NCBI RefSeq assembly: GCF_029931775.1
Contig: NC_079332.1
Location: 3,174,501-3,238,500 of the forward strand
DNA: 64,000 nucleotides
Direction of reading: 5' to 3'
From: Euleptes europaea
Taxonomy: Eukaryota > Chordata > Lepidosauria > Squamata > Sphaerodactylidae
Within the stretch, counting starts at the first letter, position 1. Each line of letters opens with the position of its first letter. The position numbers and the translations under genes were made by a program. Positions 56,801 to 64,000 of this stretch are shown here, piece by piece. A model generated the notes under the pieces. The model was not told the origin of the DNA, made no database searches, and saw nothing but the letters and a program-made list of their open reading frames with translations.

Positions 56801-57915
56801 TATGTCGTTCGATTTAGATGCCGCTCTCTGTTGCAGCCTAGGCCTCTGTCTCGTCATGTTGTCTATACAAGGCAGTTCCACATATATGTTCATGAGTATC
56901 CTTGCCAACCTCCAGGTGGTACTAACACAAACAATCACCTATGCTGAAATAGTAAATGCTAAGAATAAATAGCACAAAACTCCTGAATTTATGTGCCTCC
57001 ATCTGCAAGGAACAGCCCTTGTGCATGTATTGGGGGGTGGGGTGGAATGAAACCGGCAATGGGTATCTAGGGAACAGTGGGTTTAAAATGACATGTCCCG
57101 CCCTTATGTGCGTTGAATCTAATGAGAACCACTCCGCACATGGCTACAAAGAAGACTCAGAAGCCTTTGTAGTCACACAAGGAATTTGGCGGTCTCCCTC
57201 ACCCTTGAAGAATGCATTACACGTGATCCTGTCCATATACACGTTTGCTGTAGAGTGTGAATAGGGCCGGAGGTGTCTTTCTGAGCTCTGGAGCACACAA
57301 CCAGAAGCCCAGATGAGTGAGGAAATGTGTTTTTCCACTGCTCGTTCCAAACAGCAATCGTGTGAACAGAAAGACTTGATCATGCACAGTGCTGGTAAGG
57401 GAGTTGGAGGGTTGCCAGCTCTGGGCTGGGAAATACCCGGAGGTGTTGGGGGGATGGAGTCTGAGCAGGGTGGGATTTGGGGAGGGGCTTGAATGGGGGT
57501 ATAACGCCATAGAGTCCACCTTCCAAAAGGGGCCATTGCCTGCAGGTGAATTGACCCGTTGGCCCCAGCCAACAGTTGTAATAGCTGATCTCCAGCTACC
57601 GCCTGGAGGTTGGCACCCCATACGGGAGGCAGGCATGCCCAAATTACAACAGGCTTATATGCGGGTTGTGCGTGGATTACACGTGCATTCCCAGTAACTG
57701 CCAGGTGTGCACGTCCTTTTATTTTTGCCCCCGCATCGGGCACCTCCCGTGCCTTGCTCGACTGTAACGGGCAGAAATTGAACTGCACGGGGTGAGGCTG
57801 CACCTGTTGAATTTCCGCCTGCCGCCCAGCCCTTAAAGGCAGAGGAGCCTGAACGCCCCCGAGCATGCTCGTGTCACTCACCCGCCGCCGCCGCTTCCTC
57901 TACCTCCACCTCCAT
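47827..57915 (-). CDS. NUBP2: Cytosolic Fe-S cluster assembly factor NUBP2 (Cfd1)
   Basis: P-loop ATPase that pairs with NUBP1 as the scaffold for making cytosolic and nuclear iron-sulphur clusters. Seven exons, read right to left: 57915-57882, 53158-53040, 51756-51558, 50874-50720, 50555-50445, 49350-49281, 47972-47827 (TGA). Phases agree throughout, giving 277 residues (human 271). The start [12 protein letters not shown] is acidic, then [20 protein letters not shown] with the deviant Walker A GKGGVGKS at residues 28-35. [13 protein letters not shown] and [11 protein letters not shown] are the switch motifs of the Mrp/NBP35 family. The bridging cluster ligands are Cys202 and Cys205 (CPHC). 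[17 protein letters not shown] and [11 protein letters not shown] close the protein. All donors are GT and acceptors AG. A poly(A) signal lies 315 bases past the stop. Confidence 0.96.
48139..48440 (+). repeat. tRNA-derived SINE (type B)
   Basis: CAGCGTGGTGTAGTGGTTAA, GGGTTTGGTTCCCC, GGGTGACCTTGGGCTAGTCA, tail GTAAAGAAAGTCGGCATATA. NUBP2 last intron. Confidence 0.85.
48943..49160 (+). repeat. tRNA-derived SINE (type A)
   Basis: Full length: GGGGAGGGGCTGTGGCTCAG, GGTTCAATCCCCGG, tail CAGTAGAAGGCAGCTTCATG. NUBP2 last intron, about 120 bases from exon 6. Confidence 0.9.
49432..49640 (+). repeat. tRNA-derived SINE (type A)
   Basis: GGGGAGGGGCTGTGGCTAAG, GGTTCAATCCCCGTCATC, same tail. About 80 bases from NUBP2 exon 6 on the other side. 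Confidence 0.9.
49735..49941 (+). repeat. CR1-like LINE tail
   Basis: GGCAGGATGGTGCTGCTGCA, GCACCTGGTTGGCCACTGTG, ending CTTATGTTCTTATGA. NUBP2 intron. Confidence 0.75.
50229..50330 (-). repeat. CR1 LINE 3' tail, antisense
   Basis: GAATCATAGAGTTGGAAGGG to CTACCTCCCC, then a C-run and (CA)n. It ends about 115 bases before NUBP2 exon 5. Confidence 0.88.
50962..51095 (+). repeat. Diverged tRNA-derived SINE (type A), partial
   Basis: GCAAGCAGAGCACCTGCTTT, GTGCAGAAGGTCCGGGGTTT, AGACCCTGGAGC, AGCATAAGGCAGC. Older than the other copies. NUBP2 intron, about 90 bases from exon 4. Confidence 0.6.
52385..52945 (-). repeat. LINE fragment, third copy of the Cys-motif family
   Basis: The minus strand reads [20 protein letters not shown] in one frame, matching the copies at 5,290 and 12,150. 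The AT-rich 3' part is at 52,385-52,680. NUBP2 intron. Confidence 0.6.
53391..53597 (+). repeat. tRNA-derived SINE (type A)
   Basis: GGGGAGGGGCTGTGGCTCAG, GGTTCAGTCCCCGGTGTCTC; the tail is shortened. NUBP2 intron 1. Confidence 0.88.
54365..54560 (-). repeat. 5S rRNA-derived SINE, antisense
   Basis: Plus strand CAGGAACTAACCAGGGCAGA, CCTGCTTAGCTTCTGAAGTC, ACAGGATCGGGCTAGCCTGG is the reverse complement of the 5S promoter half. AGTGGTTTGCCATTGCTTGC is the body shared with 4,690. Confidence 0.8.
55639..55835 (-). repeat. tRNA-derived SINE (type A), antisense
   Basis: CACATGAAGCTGCCTTATAC, CTGAATCAGACC, then AGATGCCAAGGTGTGAACCT and GGACCTTC. NUBP2 intron 1. Confidence 0.85.
57410..57618. mobile_element. 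hAT-type short element, relative of 14,627 (inverted)
   Basis: GGGTTGCCAGCTCTGGGCTG at the left and CCTGGAGGTTGGCACCCC at the right. Target duplication not clear. NUBP2 intron 1, about 260 bases from exon 1. Confidence 0.6.
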
Positions 57916-58650
57916 GCTGCTTCAGTCGCTTCCGCCTTGGTCTTCGCGCCGCTGACTGACAGCAGCCTCGGCCAACGGAGGAGGCCTGTCAGGTGGGCGG
58001 GACCGTAGTTCCTTTCCTCCAACCGTCTCTCGGGCTTCGACCCGGTTCGGTTGAATGGGAGAGAGAGAGAGGGCAGGCACGTGATTGCGCGGCCTCCTCC
58101 GTTCCACCCCCCGCCCTTTTCCTTTGTCAGCCAATGAGGCGCCTCGAGCAGGAGCCCGTCGACGGGCGTGGGGAGCGCCCAATCGGAGGCGGCGAAAGCC
58201 CCGCAACGGTTTTCCTTGTTGAGGGGCTGGAATCCCGCCCCTGCGTCCCTTTCCGCCAACCGTCTCCGACCCGCGCGTGACCGCACGGCCTCCTCCGTTC
58301 CCCCGCCCTTTTCCTTTGTCAGCCAATGAGGCGCCTCGAGTAGGAGGAGCCCGCTGACGGGCGTGGGAGGCGCCCAATCGGAGGCGGCGGAAGCCCGGCG
58401 ACGGTCCTCCGTGAGGGGCTGTGGCGCAGACGGGAGGAAGGCCGCGGGAGGCGAGCGGAGCGGCCGAGGTGGGCGAGGGGCTCCCCCGAGGAAGCCGGAG
58501 GGGAGGGGGGAAAGGGGTCTTCGGGCAGCCCTTTCGGGGGTGGGGGAGCGCCCTGTCCGCGGCTGGGCCTGGGAGGAGGGGCTGGCGGCCGAAGCCAATC
58601 CGCGGCCTAAAACTAGGCCGAAGGGACGGTGGCCGCGGTGGTCCACTTCG
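57850..58650. promoter_or_regulatory. GC-rich bidirectional promoter of NUBP2 and SPSB3
   Basis: A stretch rich in CG and GC between the NUBP2 start codon (57,915, minus) and SPSB3 (plus). The two genes are also head to head in human. It holds four CCAAT boxes at 58,131, 58,179, 58,324 and 58,374, two in each arm of a tandem duplication, and GC boxes such as CCCCGCCC. No TATA box was seen. It is typical of housekeeping divergent promoters. Confidence 0.8.
58010..58430 (+). repeat. Tandem duplication inside the NUBP2-SPSB3 promoter
   Basis: Copy 1 spans roughly 58,010-58,235 and copy 2 roughly 58,240-58,430. Shared blocks include CCAACCGTCTC, GGCCTCCTCCGTTCC, CCTTTTCCTTTGTCAGCCAA, TGAGGCGCCTCGAG, GCCCAATCGGAGGCGGCG and GAGGGGCTG. 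The CCAAT boxes are offset by 193-195 bases. Copy 1 has an extra purine-rich insert (GGGAGAGAGAGAGGGC). Confidence 0.8.
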
Positions 58651-58655
58651 ATTCC

Positions 58656-58682
58656 CCCCTCCCTCCCTCCCTCCCTCCCTCC
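58656..58682 (+). repeat. (CCCT)n microsatellite
   Basis: About six CCCT units at the right edge of the GC island, probably in SPSB3 intron 1. Confidence 0.9.
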
Positions 58683-58814
58683 TGCGAAAGCCCTGCTTGG
58701 ACGTAGGGTTTTTTTTGGGGGGGGGGGTCTTTGCATCTTGCGAGGAGAAGTGTCGGGGCGTTGCGGTTTTTGCGTTGGTCCAGCCTTCCTCTGTGCCACA
58801 AGACCCTGAAGGAG

Positions 58815-58882
58815 CAGACGCCGGTCTCAGTGGACTTTGATGGACCTTAATGGTCTGGTTCAGTATGAGGCAGCTTCATGCG
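58815..58882 (+). repeat. Type A SINE, 3' fragment
   Basis: CCGGTCTCAGTGGACTTTGA to GAGGCAGCTTCATGCG is the SINE tail only. Confidence 0.65.
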
Positions 58883-59029
58883 TCATGACTAGGATTGCCA
58901 GCCTCCCAACATTTTTACAGCATTTGCAGCATTTCCCTCCTTCTCCAGTCCATCCTATCAGCAACCCTAAGAGGTAGGATAAGCTGAGGAAGAATCTGGG
59001 TACCTCTGTGCTGCTTCTGTCAGACAGTG

Positions 59030-59382
59030 TGAGCTGTGGCTGAGTGGCAGAGCCTCTCCTCGGCATGCAGAAGGGTCCCAGGTTCAATCCCCGGCATCTC
59101 CAGTTAAAGGGACCAGGCAAGGAGGTGGTGTGAAAGACCCCTGCCTGAGACCCTGGAGAGCCATGGAGAGGGGCCGTGGCTCAGTGGTAGAGCCTCTGCT
59201 TGGCATGCAGAAGGTCCCAGGTTCAATCCCCGGCATCTCCAGTTAAAGGGGCTAGGCAAGGAGGTGATGTGAAAGACCTCCGCCTGAGAGCCTGGAGAGC
59301 CGCTGCCAGTCTGAGTAGACAATACTGACTTGGATGGACCAAGGGTCTGGTTCAGTATAAGACAGCTTCATGTGTTCATAAG
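59030..59382 (+). repeat. Two type A SINEs head to tail
   Basis: Copy 1 at 59,030-59,160 (GAGCTGTGGCTGAGTGGCAG to AGACCCTGGAGAGCC) lacks its tail. Copy 2 at 59,165-59,382 is full length. SPSB3 intron 1. Confidence 0.85.
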
Positions 59383-59496
59383 GCAGAGGGACAGGCGGAC
59401 TCCGGAAGAGGCGTCCAGGTGGGTGCCGTGTGTTCATCTGTCAATAGAAGGGGGGGGGGTCTGATTTCTGTGTGGTTTATTGGCAGCTGGGGGTGA

Positions 59497-59692
59497 GGGT
59501 TGCCAGATCCAGATTGGGAAAGTCTTGGGAGATCTGGGAGTGGGACCCTGGGGGGGATAAGGATCTCGTACAATGCCATAGAGTCCACCCTTCAAAGCAT
59601 CCACTTCCTCCAGGGGAAACCGATCTCTGTAGTCCGGAGATGAGTAGTCATTCTTGGGATCCCCAGGTCCCACCTGGAGGCTGGCATCCCCA
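59497..59692. mobile_element. hAT-type short element, relative of 14,627 (inverted)
   Basis: GAGGGTTGCCAGATCCAGAT at the left and CCTGGAGGCTGGCATCCCC at the right. Confidence 0.6.
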
Positions 59693-59694
59693 GA

Positions 59695-59960
59695 TCATAG
59701 AGCTGGACCACCAGGGTCATGTAGTCCAACCCCCTGTGCAATGCAGGAAACTCACAACTACCTCCCCCAACACGCCCCCAGTGACCCCTACTCCATGCCC
59801 AGAAGATGGCCAAGATGCCCTCCCTCTCGTGAACAGCCTAAGGTCATAGAATCAGCCTTGCTGACAGATGGCCATCTAGCCTCTGCTTCAAAACCTCCAG
59901 GGAAGGAGAGCTCACCACCTCCCGAGGAAGTCCGTTCCACTAGGAACCACTCTGTTAGAA
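59695..59960 (-). repeat. CR1 LINE 3' fragment, antisense
   Basis: GATCATAGAGCTGGACCACC, TGTGCAATGCAGGAAACTCA, AAACCTCCAGGGAAGGAGAG. SPSB3 intron 1. Confidence 0.85.
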
Positions 59961-60919
59961 AAGCTTGTGTGGGCAAAGGTTGGCATGAAGGTAGATCTTT
60001 TGCCTCGCTGGTTCTCAGCCTTTTGTCTCTTAGTGTCATTCAGTCTAAGAACCTGGGTCCAACCATGATAGAAACCCATAATGTCAGTGTTTTGTTGTTC
60101 TGAGGAGGATGCATGTGTGTCCATGCATTCTGTAACTAGCTGTATGCCAGGAGATGACAGATTAATAATCCAGGGGTTGGCAGGAGACAGCATGTCATAC
60201 TTGTGGGTGGACATGGGAATTGTTGGAGAGTGAATTCTGAGTGTTGGAACAATTCTGTGTGTGCCTAACCTGTTTCCGCAGCCCAGTTGCATACCACATG
60301 TAGAGAACCGCCATTCTTATTCGAACACTGTTTATTGTACCAAACAGCTGGGTGATAAGTGTTGTCAAAATGGCCCTGGGAAGGCAGGGTGGATGTGCTA
60401 GCTGCCACTGAAGAAGCAAACTCCTGGGTAGAAGATCAGCCATTGTGGGAAGGTTGTAGTCCCGGGCTGGCTGGCGTCCTTTCAGTTCTGACCCTCGGTT
60501 CTGAAACAAATGACGTGGCAACACTTTTGAACGAGACACCGCCAGTGGCTCTGAGAGCTGTGGTTTGAGTTCTCTGGAGGCCAGGGATTGTAGAGCAGAA
60601 AGAAGTCTGTCTTGTGACAAGACAACAGCCTTGAAGATTAGTGGTTGTCGTCCCTCTGGAACCCAGGCATATTGTGACATGTCAGAATTGTCTGTGACAT
60701 TGGCACCCGATCCCGTCTCAGGTGGCGAAGCGGCAGTGGGCTTTCCTGGGCAGCATCGATGGACCTGCCCTCTTTTGCTCGTGGTGGCAAATGATGTGAA
60801 TTGGCACTCAGTTGGTGCGTCGTGAGTGTGGGGTCAGGAGCCCAGTGATGCCAAGCCGCGATTGCAGGAAGGGAACCGGGAGTCCCGTGCCACTCTTGTG
60901 CTGTTTTCTCTGGCGTGGG

Positions 60920-61226
60920 CAGGGCCGGTGCTACCATTAGGCGAACCAGGCGGTTGCCTAGGGTGCAGACCTCAGAGGGGCGCAGAACTGGCCCGAGGGG
61001 CACGGTTTTTAAACAAATCAGTTTCTTGAAAAAAATGCAACTGACAATTTATATATTTTTTTATTTTAAGACAAGTACCACAACAGTACTGTGAAACACC
61101 TTACAAAACATTTTGTGCTTCTATTTTTTCTACGTGACATCTGTTTTTCAAAATTGGTTAGCAATGGGGGGGGGGCACAAGTAGTTGGCCTTGCCTAGGG
61201 CGCAAAAATGAGTGGCACCTGCCCTG
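60920..61226. mobile_element. hAT-type short element (CAGGGCCGGTGC ends)
   Basis: Left end CAGGGCCGGTGCTACCATTA, right end GTGGCACCTGCCCTG. Flanks GGCGTGGG (60,912-60,919) and GGTGTGGG (61,227-61,234) match at 7 of 8. 307 bp, AT-rich core. SPSB3 intron 1. Confidence 0.8.
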
Positions 61227-61844
61227 GGTGTGGGCCATCCTGACACATGCAACGTCCCCCGTCTCCCCAAGGAATGACTCTGAGAACTTTCTGTGGTGGG
61301 CTGGCGGCATGTGAATCCACAAGGATAGGATGCCCTGTGTGGGGGGCATCCATGCTTGTCTAGTCGTGACTGCTGCTGGCCGTAGATTTACTGTCATGTC
61401 AATCCTGATTTGCCTACCCCCTGGCAATTCGGGAGCAATCCTCATCCACCGAGTGGATCGGCCAGTCTTCTGACTGTATCTGGCCTTAAACCGGTCTGTC
61501 TTTGAAACTCCTCCATTCCCCACCTGTTGTTCTGTAGTGTGCAGTTGTGAGTATCACTGTCTACCAAATGGATTATGCACCAAGCTCATAGAATCCTCAG
61601 TCTCAGTCTCTACGACTCTTATGCCAGACTACATTGTGTGAGTTTAGAAGGTGTGAGTGGCAGGTTGGTTCTTTGTTAAACCTCCTCGTTGGGTGGTCGT
61701 CGCATCACGAGACCAACCTTTTTCTGCTTTGTTGAAGACCTTGCCTGGGGAGAGCTGTAGCCATGGCTTACGAAGCCATAATTGGTGTCCGGTTACCACA
61801 GTGTGTGTTATCTTCCTTTTGCAGATTATCTCTCCAAAGACGCC

Positions 61845-63466
61845 ATGGCAAGACGCATGCGGAATAGCAGAGCCTGGCACTATGTCTTGAGCGGGGTGCG
61901 TCAAGATGCGGACTCGCGGGTGGTGGCGTTAGCGTCCGGAGCACGCGGCTGGGCGTACGATTCCGATGGGCAGGTAAGAACAACGTCGTGTGCAGTGAAA
62001 GCTGCCCCATGACTCTGGTTATCATGTTTTAGATGCATAAATGTTTGCAAGGAGATGTGACTTGTAAAACTGTGAATTAATATGGCATCTTGATATATGA
62101 CAACGTATTACAGATGTCATTGTTTTCAGTGTTGAAATTAAACATGATGTTCCGAAAAGGTGGTAATCCTACAGATTGTGGCAGTATTTCTATCCTAATA
62201 ATACTCTCCTGACTGGAGAATTAGTAGAGAGCCCTGTGGCGCAGAGTGGCAAGCTGCAGTCCAAGCTCTGCTCATGACCTGAGTTCGATCCCATCAGAAG
62301 TTGGTTTCAGGTAGCCGGCTCAAGGTCGACTCAGCCTTCCATCCTTCCAAGGTCAGTAAAATGAGTACCCAGCTTGCTGGGGGTAGATGACTGGGGAAGG
62401 CACTGGCAAACCACCCCGTAAACAAAATCTGCCTAGTAAACGTCAAGATGTGACGTCACCCCATGGGTCAGGAGTGACCTGGTGCTTGCACAGGGGGATC
62501 TTTACCTTTAATACTCTCCTGTCTTCATGACAAAAGCTGTAGCTTTTATGTTGTCTTACCTCTTAGATAGCAGAGACTCAGAGCAGGGGTCACCGTAGTT
62601 GCAGTGATCCCATTGCGCCTCAGGTATAGGGGACGGTTGCCATGTTGGTTTGTAGAAAGGCAGGCATTTATTGAGGTTAATATCCTAAAGATGGTCAGTA
62701 GTAGAAGAGTAGATGCAAAGTTAGGAGTGCAACATTGATGTTAAAGCAGGCGAGGGATGATAGGAGAAAAAATTGCTGGAGATATTTTCATCCTGTGCCC
62801 CCAAAGTGTAGTGTTGATGCGAAAGAGTTGGGTCAACCAGTCCCCCTCCCTGGCTTGAAATATTCTGGGTTTGCCAGTCTCTCTATTTCTTCCACCGTTG
62901 ACCTGCTGCTACTGCAGAAACATTTCTCCTAATGTTCAGCCGAATTCCACCCTCGTGGAACCTAAGAGTCTCAGATGTAGCCTTGGCCTCTGAAACATGA
63001 GACCCTCTTAGGTGGTGGAACGTGATCAGGTCTCCCCACGGCCATCTTTTCTGTACGAGGATGGAAAGATTATTCTCCCTCTCATGACCCAGATCCAAAC
63101 CAGATCCCTGTGCTGCTGCTCTGAAAACGCCAGGGCAGAGATCTCCTTCGGGGTCTTCGGTTGTTGGGCGAGAGATCACGTCTTGAGTAGTGAAGCTTCT
63201 AAGTGTGATGAAGTTGAACCCTTGCCCGCTGAGCACAGTTTGGGATGAGAACATGTTAGTCACGTTGTTCTGATTTCTTCCATGGCAGCACAGTGACTCT
63301 GATTCGGAGCCGGAGTTCCCTTCTCTGTCGCCGTCCATCCCCACCGCCATCCCTGTGACCGGAGAGTCCTACTGCAATTGCGAGAACCAGAACGAAGCTC
63401 CGTACTTCTCAAACCTCCACGCTGTCCACCGGATAAAAGACTGTCGGTGCGGCGAAGAAGATGAAT
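61845..63466 (+). CDS. SPSB3: SPRY domain-containing SOCS box protein 3, 5' part
   Basis: Substrate receptor of a cullin-5 ubiquitin ligase; SPSB3 is reported to target nuclear cGAS. Coding exons seen: 61845-61973 (after an acceptor at 61,824; 20 bases of 5'UTR precede the ATG) and 63289-63466. They encode [20 protein letters not shown], then [33 protein letters not shown] and [10 protein letters not shown], closely matching the human N-terminal 102 residues. The second exon ends in T before GTGAGG, phase 1, where human continues YFDWVWDD. The SPRY domain and SOCS box lie beyond the window. The untranslated first exon must lie in the GC island near 58.4 kb; its donor was not fixed. Confidence 0.93.
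62226..62512 (+). repeat. tRNA-derived SINE (type C)
   Basis: AGAGCCCTGTGGCGCAGAGT, GAGTTCGATCCCATCAGAAG, tail GTCACCCCATGGGTCAGGAG. Lies between the two SPSB3 coding exons. Confidence 0.85.
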
Positions 63467-64000
63467 GTGAGGAGGCTTCTGAACTTCTCGACTGGTTTTG
63501 GGTTTCTCGAGATGAGCTGCCCCAATCTGTGTGTAGCGGGAGAATGTGTGTGCGTGCGAGGGGTCTGCTTGATGCTGATCAGGCTAGATTCAGATAGAGA
63601 TGCGCTGGAAACAAGTTTTTAGAGTCTGGTTGGTTTTTCTCTATCCAGTCAGTAATCTCCCAGCAAGAGGTGGACCTCGTGGTTTGTGGTGGGTATTGCA
63701 GAGAGCAGTCTTAGCCTCCATGATGCCTTGGTCTAGAAACGGAAATGTTCACATCCACATCTTGAAGGTGAACAAACTTTAAAGGATAGGATTGTACCAT
63801 CAATGGATTAGATGTAGGGAACTGTAGGAGAGCGGGTCTGGAGTCAAGGAGCCCCTCTCAAAGAGGAAGAATTAGAAATCCCTCTAAATATGGACGTCTG
63901 AAGAGACTGACATGTACCCTCAGTCCCACCTCAGATGGCTCTTTAGCATGGCTGACGAGAGAGGTATTTTTTTATAGTTGGAAAGACCTTACAGAGTTGT

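Noticed and set aside
57900-58799. A 299-residue open frame on the minus strand across the promoter
   Set aside because: Product of GC-rich sequence lacking stops. It is Pro/Arg/Gly-rich, overlaps NUBP2 exon 1 and the tandem promoter repeat, and shows no family resemblance.

Overview
The window is vertebrate nuclear DNA, most likely from a squamate reptile and plausibly a gecko (inference). The host genes have small exons with GT-AG introns and are most similar to amniote genes. The spaces between exons are filled with CR1 LINE tails, three families of tRNA-derived SINE, a 5S rRNA-derived SINE and short hAT-type elements of the kind common in lizards. There are no bacterial operons, CRISPR arrays or rRNA operons.

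Layout. (1) 841-26,530, plus strand: MRTFB (MKL2), coding exons from just upstream of the second RPEL motif to the stop codon at 20,330, then a roughly 6.2 kb 3'UTR ending at a poly(A) signal at 26,504. The first coding exons, including RPEL1, lie left of the window. (2) about 28,042-36,654, plus strand: a WBP2-family gene (GRAM-like domain, two PPPY motifs, WBP2-like tail) assembled from six well supported exons and one tentative first exon. It does not look like a one-to-one copy of WBP2 or WBP2NL. (3) 38,644-43,229, plus strand: IGFALS, with a 10-base coding first exon and one large LRR exon. (4) 57,915-47,827, minus strand: NUBP2, complete in seven coding exons. (5) about 58,400 to the window end, plus strand: SPSB3, 5' part only (two coding exons seen). 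NUBP2 and SPSB3 start head to head from one GC-rich island that holds a tandem duplication with paired CCAAT boxes.

The order IGFALS(+), NUBP2(-), SPSB3(+) is the mirror image of human 16p13.3. MRTFB sits more than 10 Mb away in human (16p13.12), so its join to IGFALS through the WBP2-like gene marks a rearrangement between lineages. The linkage of MRTFB with a WBP2-family gene parallels MRTFA and WBP2NL, both on human 22q13. That suggests an old paired duplication and is the most interesting point in the window.

Other points of note: a GC-AG intron after RPEL3 in MRTFB, an antisense CR1 that appears to supply the branch point for an MRTFB exon, a 27-bp miRNA-like hairpin in an MRTFB intron, a strong hairpin in the MRTFB 3'UTR, altered cysteines in IGFALS, and hAT elements with intact 8-bp target duplications, one of them split by a CR1.
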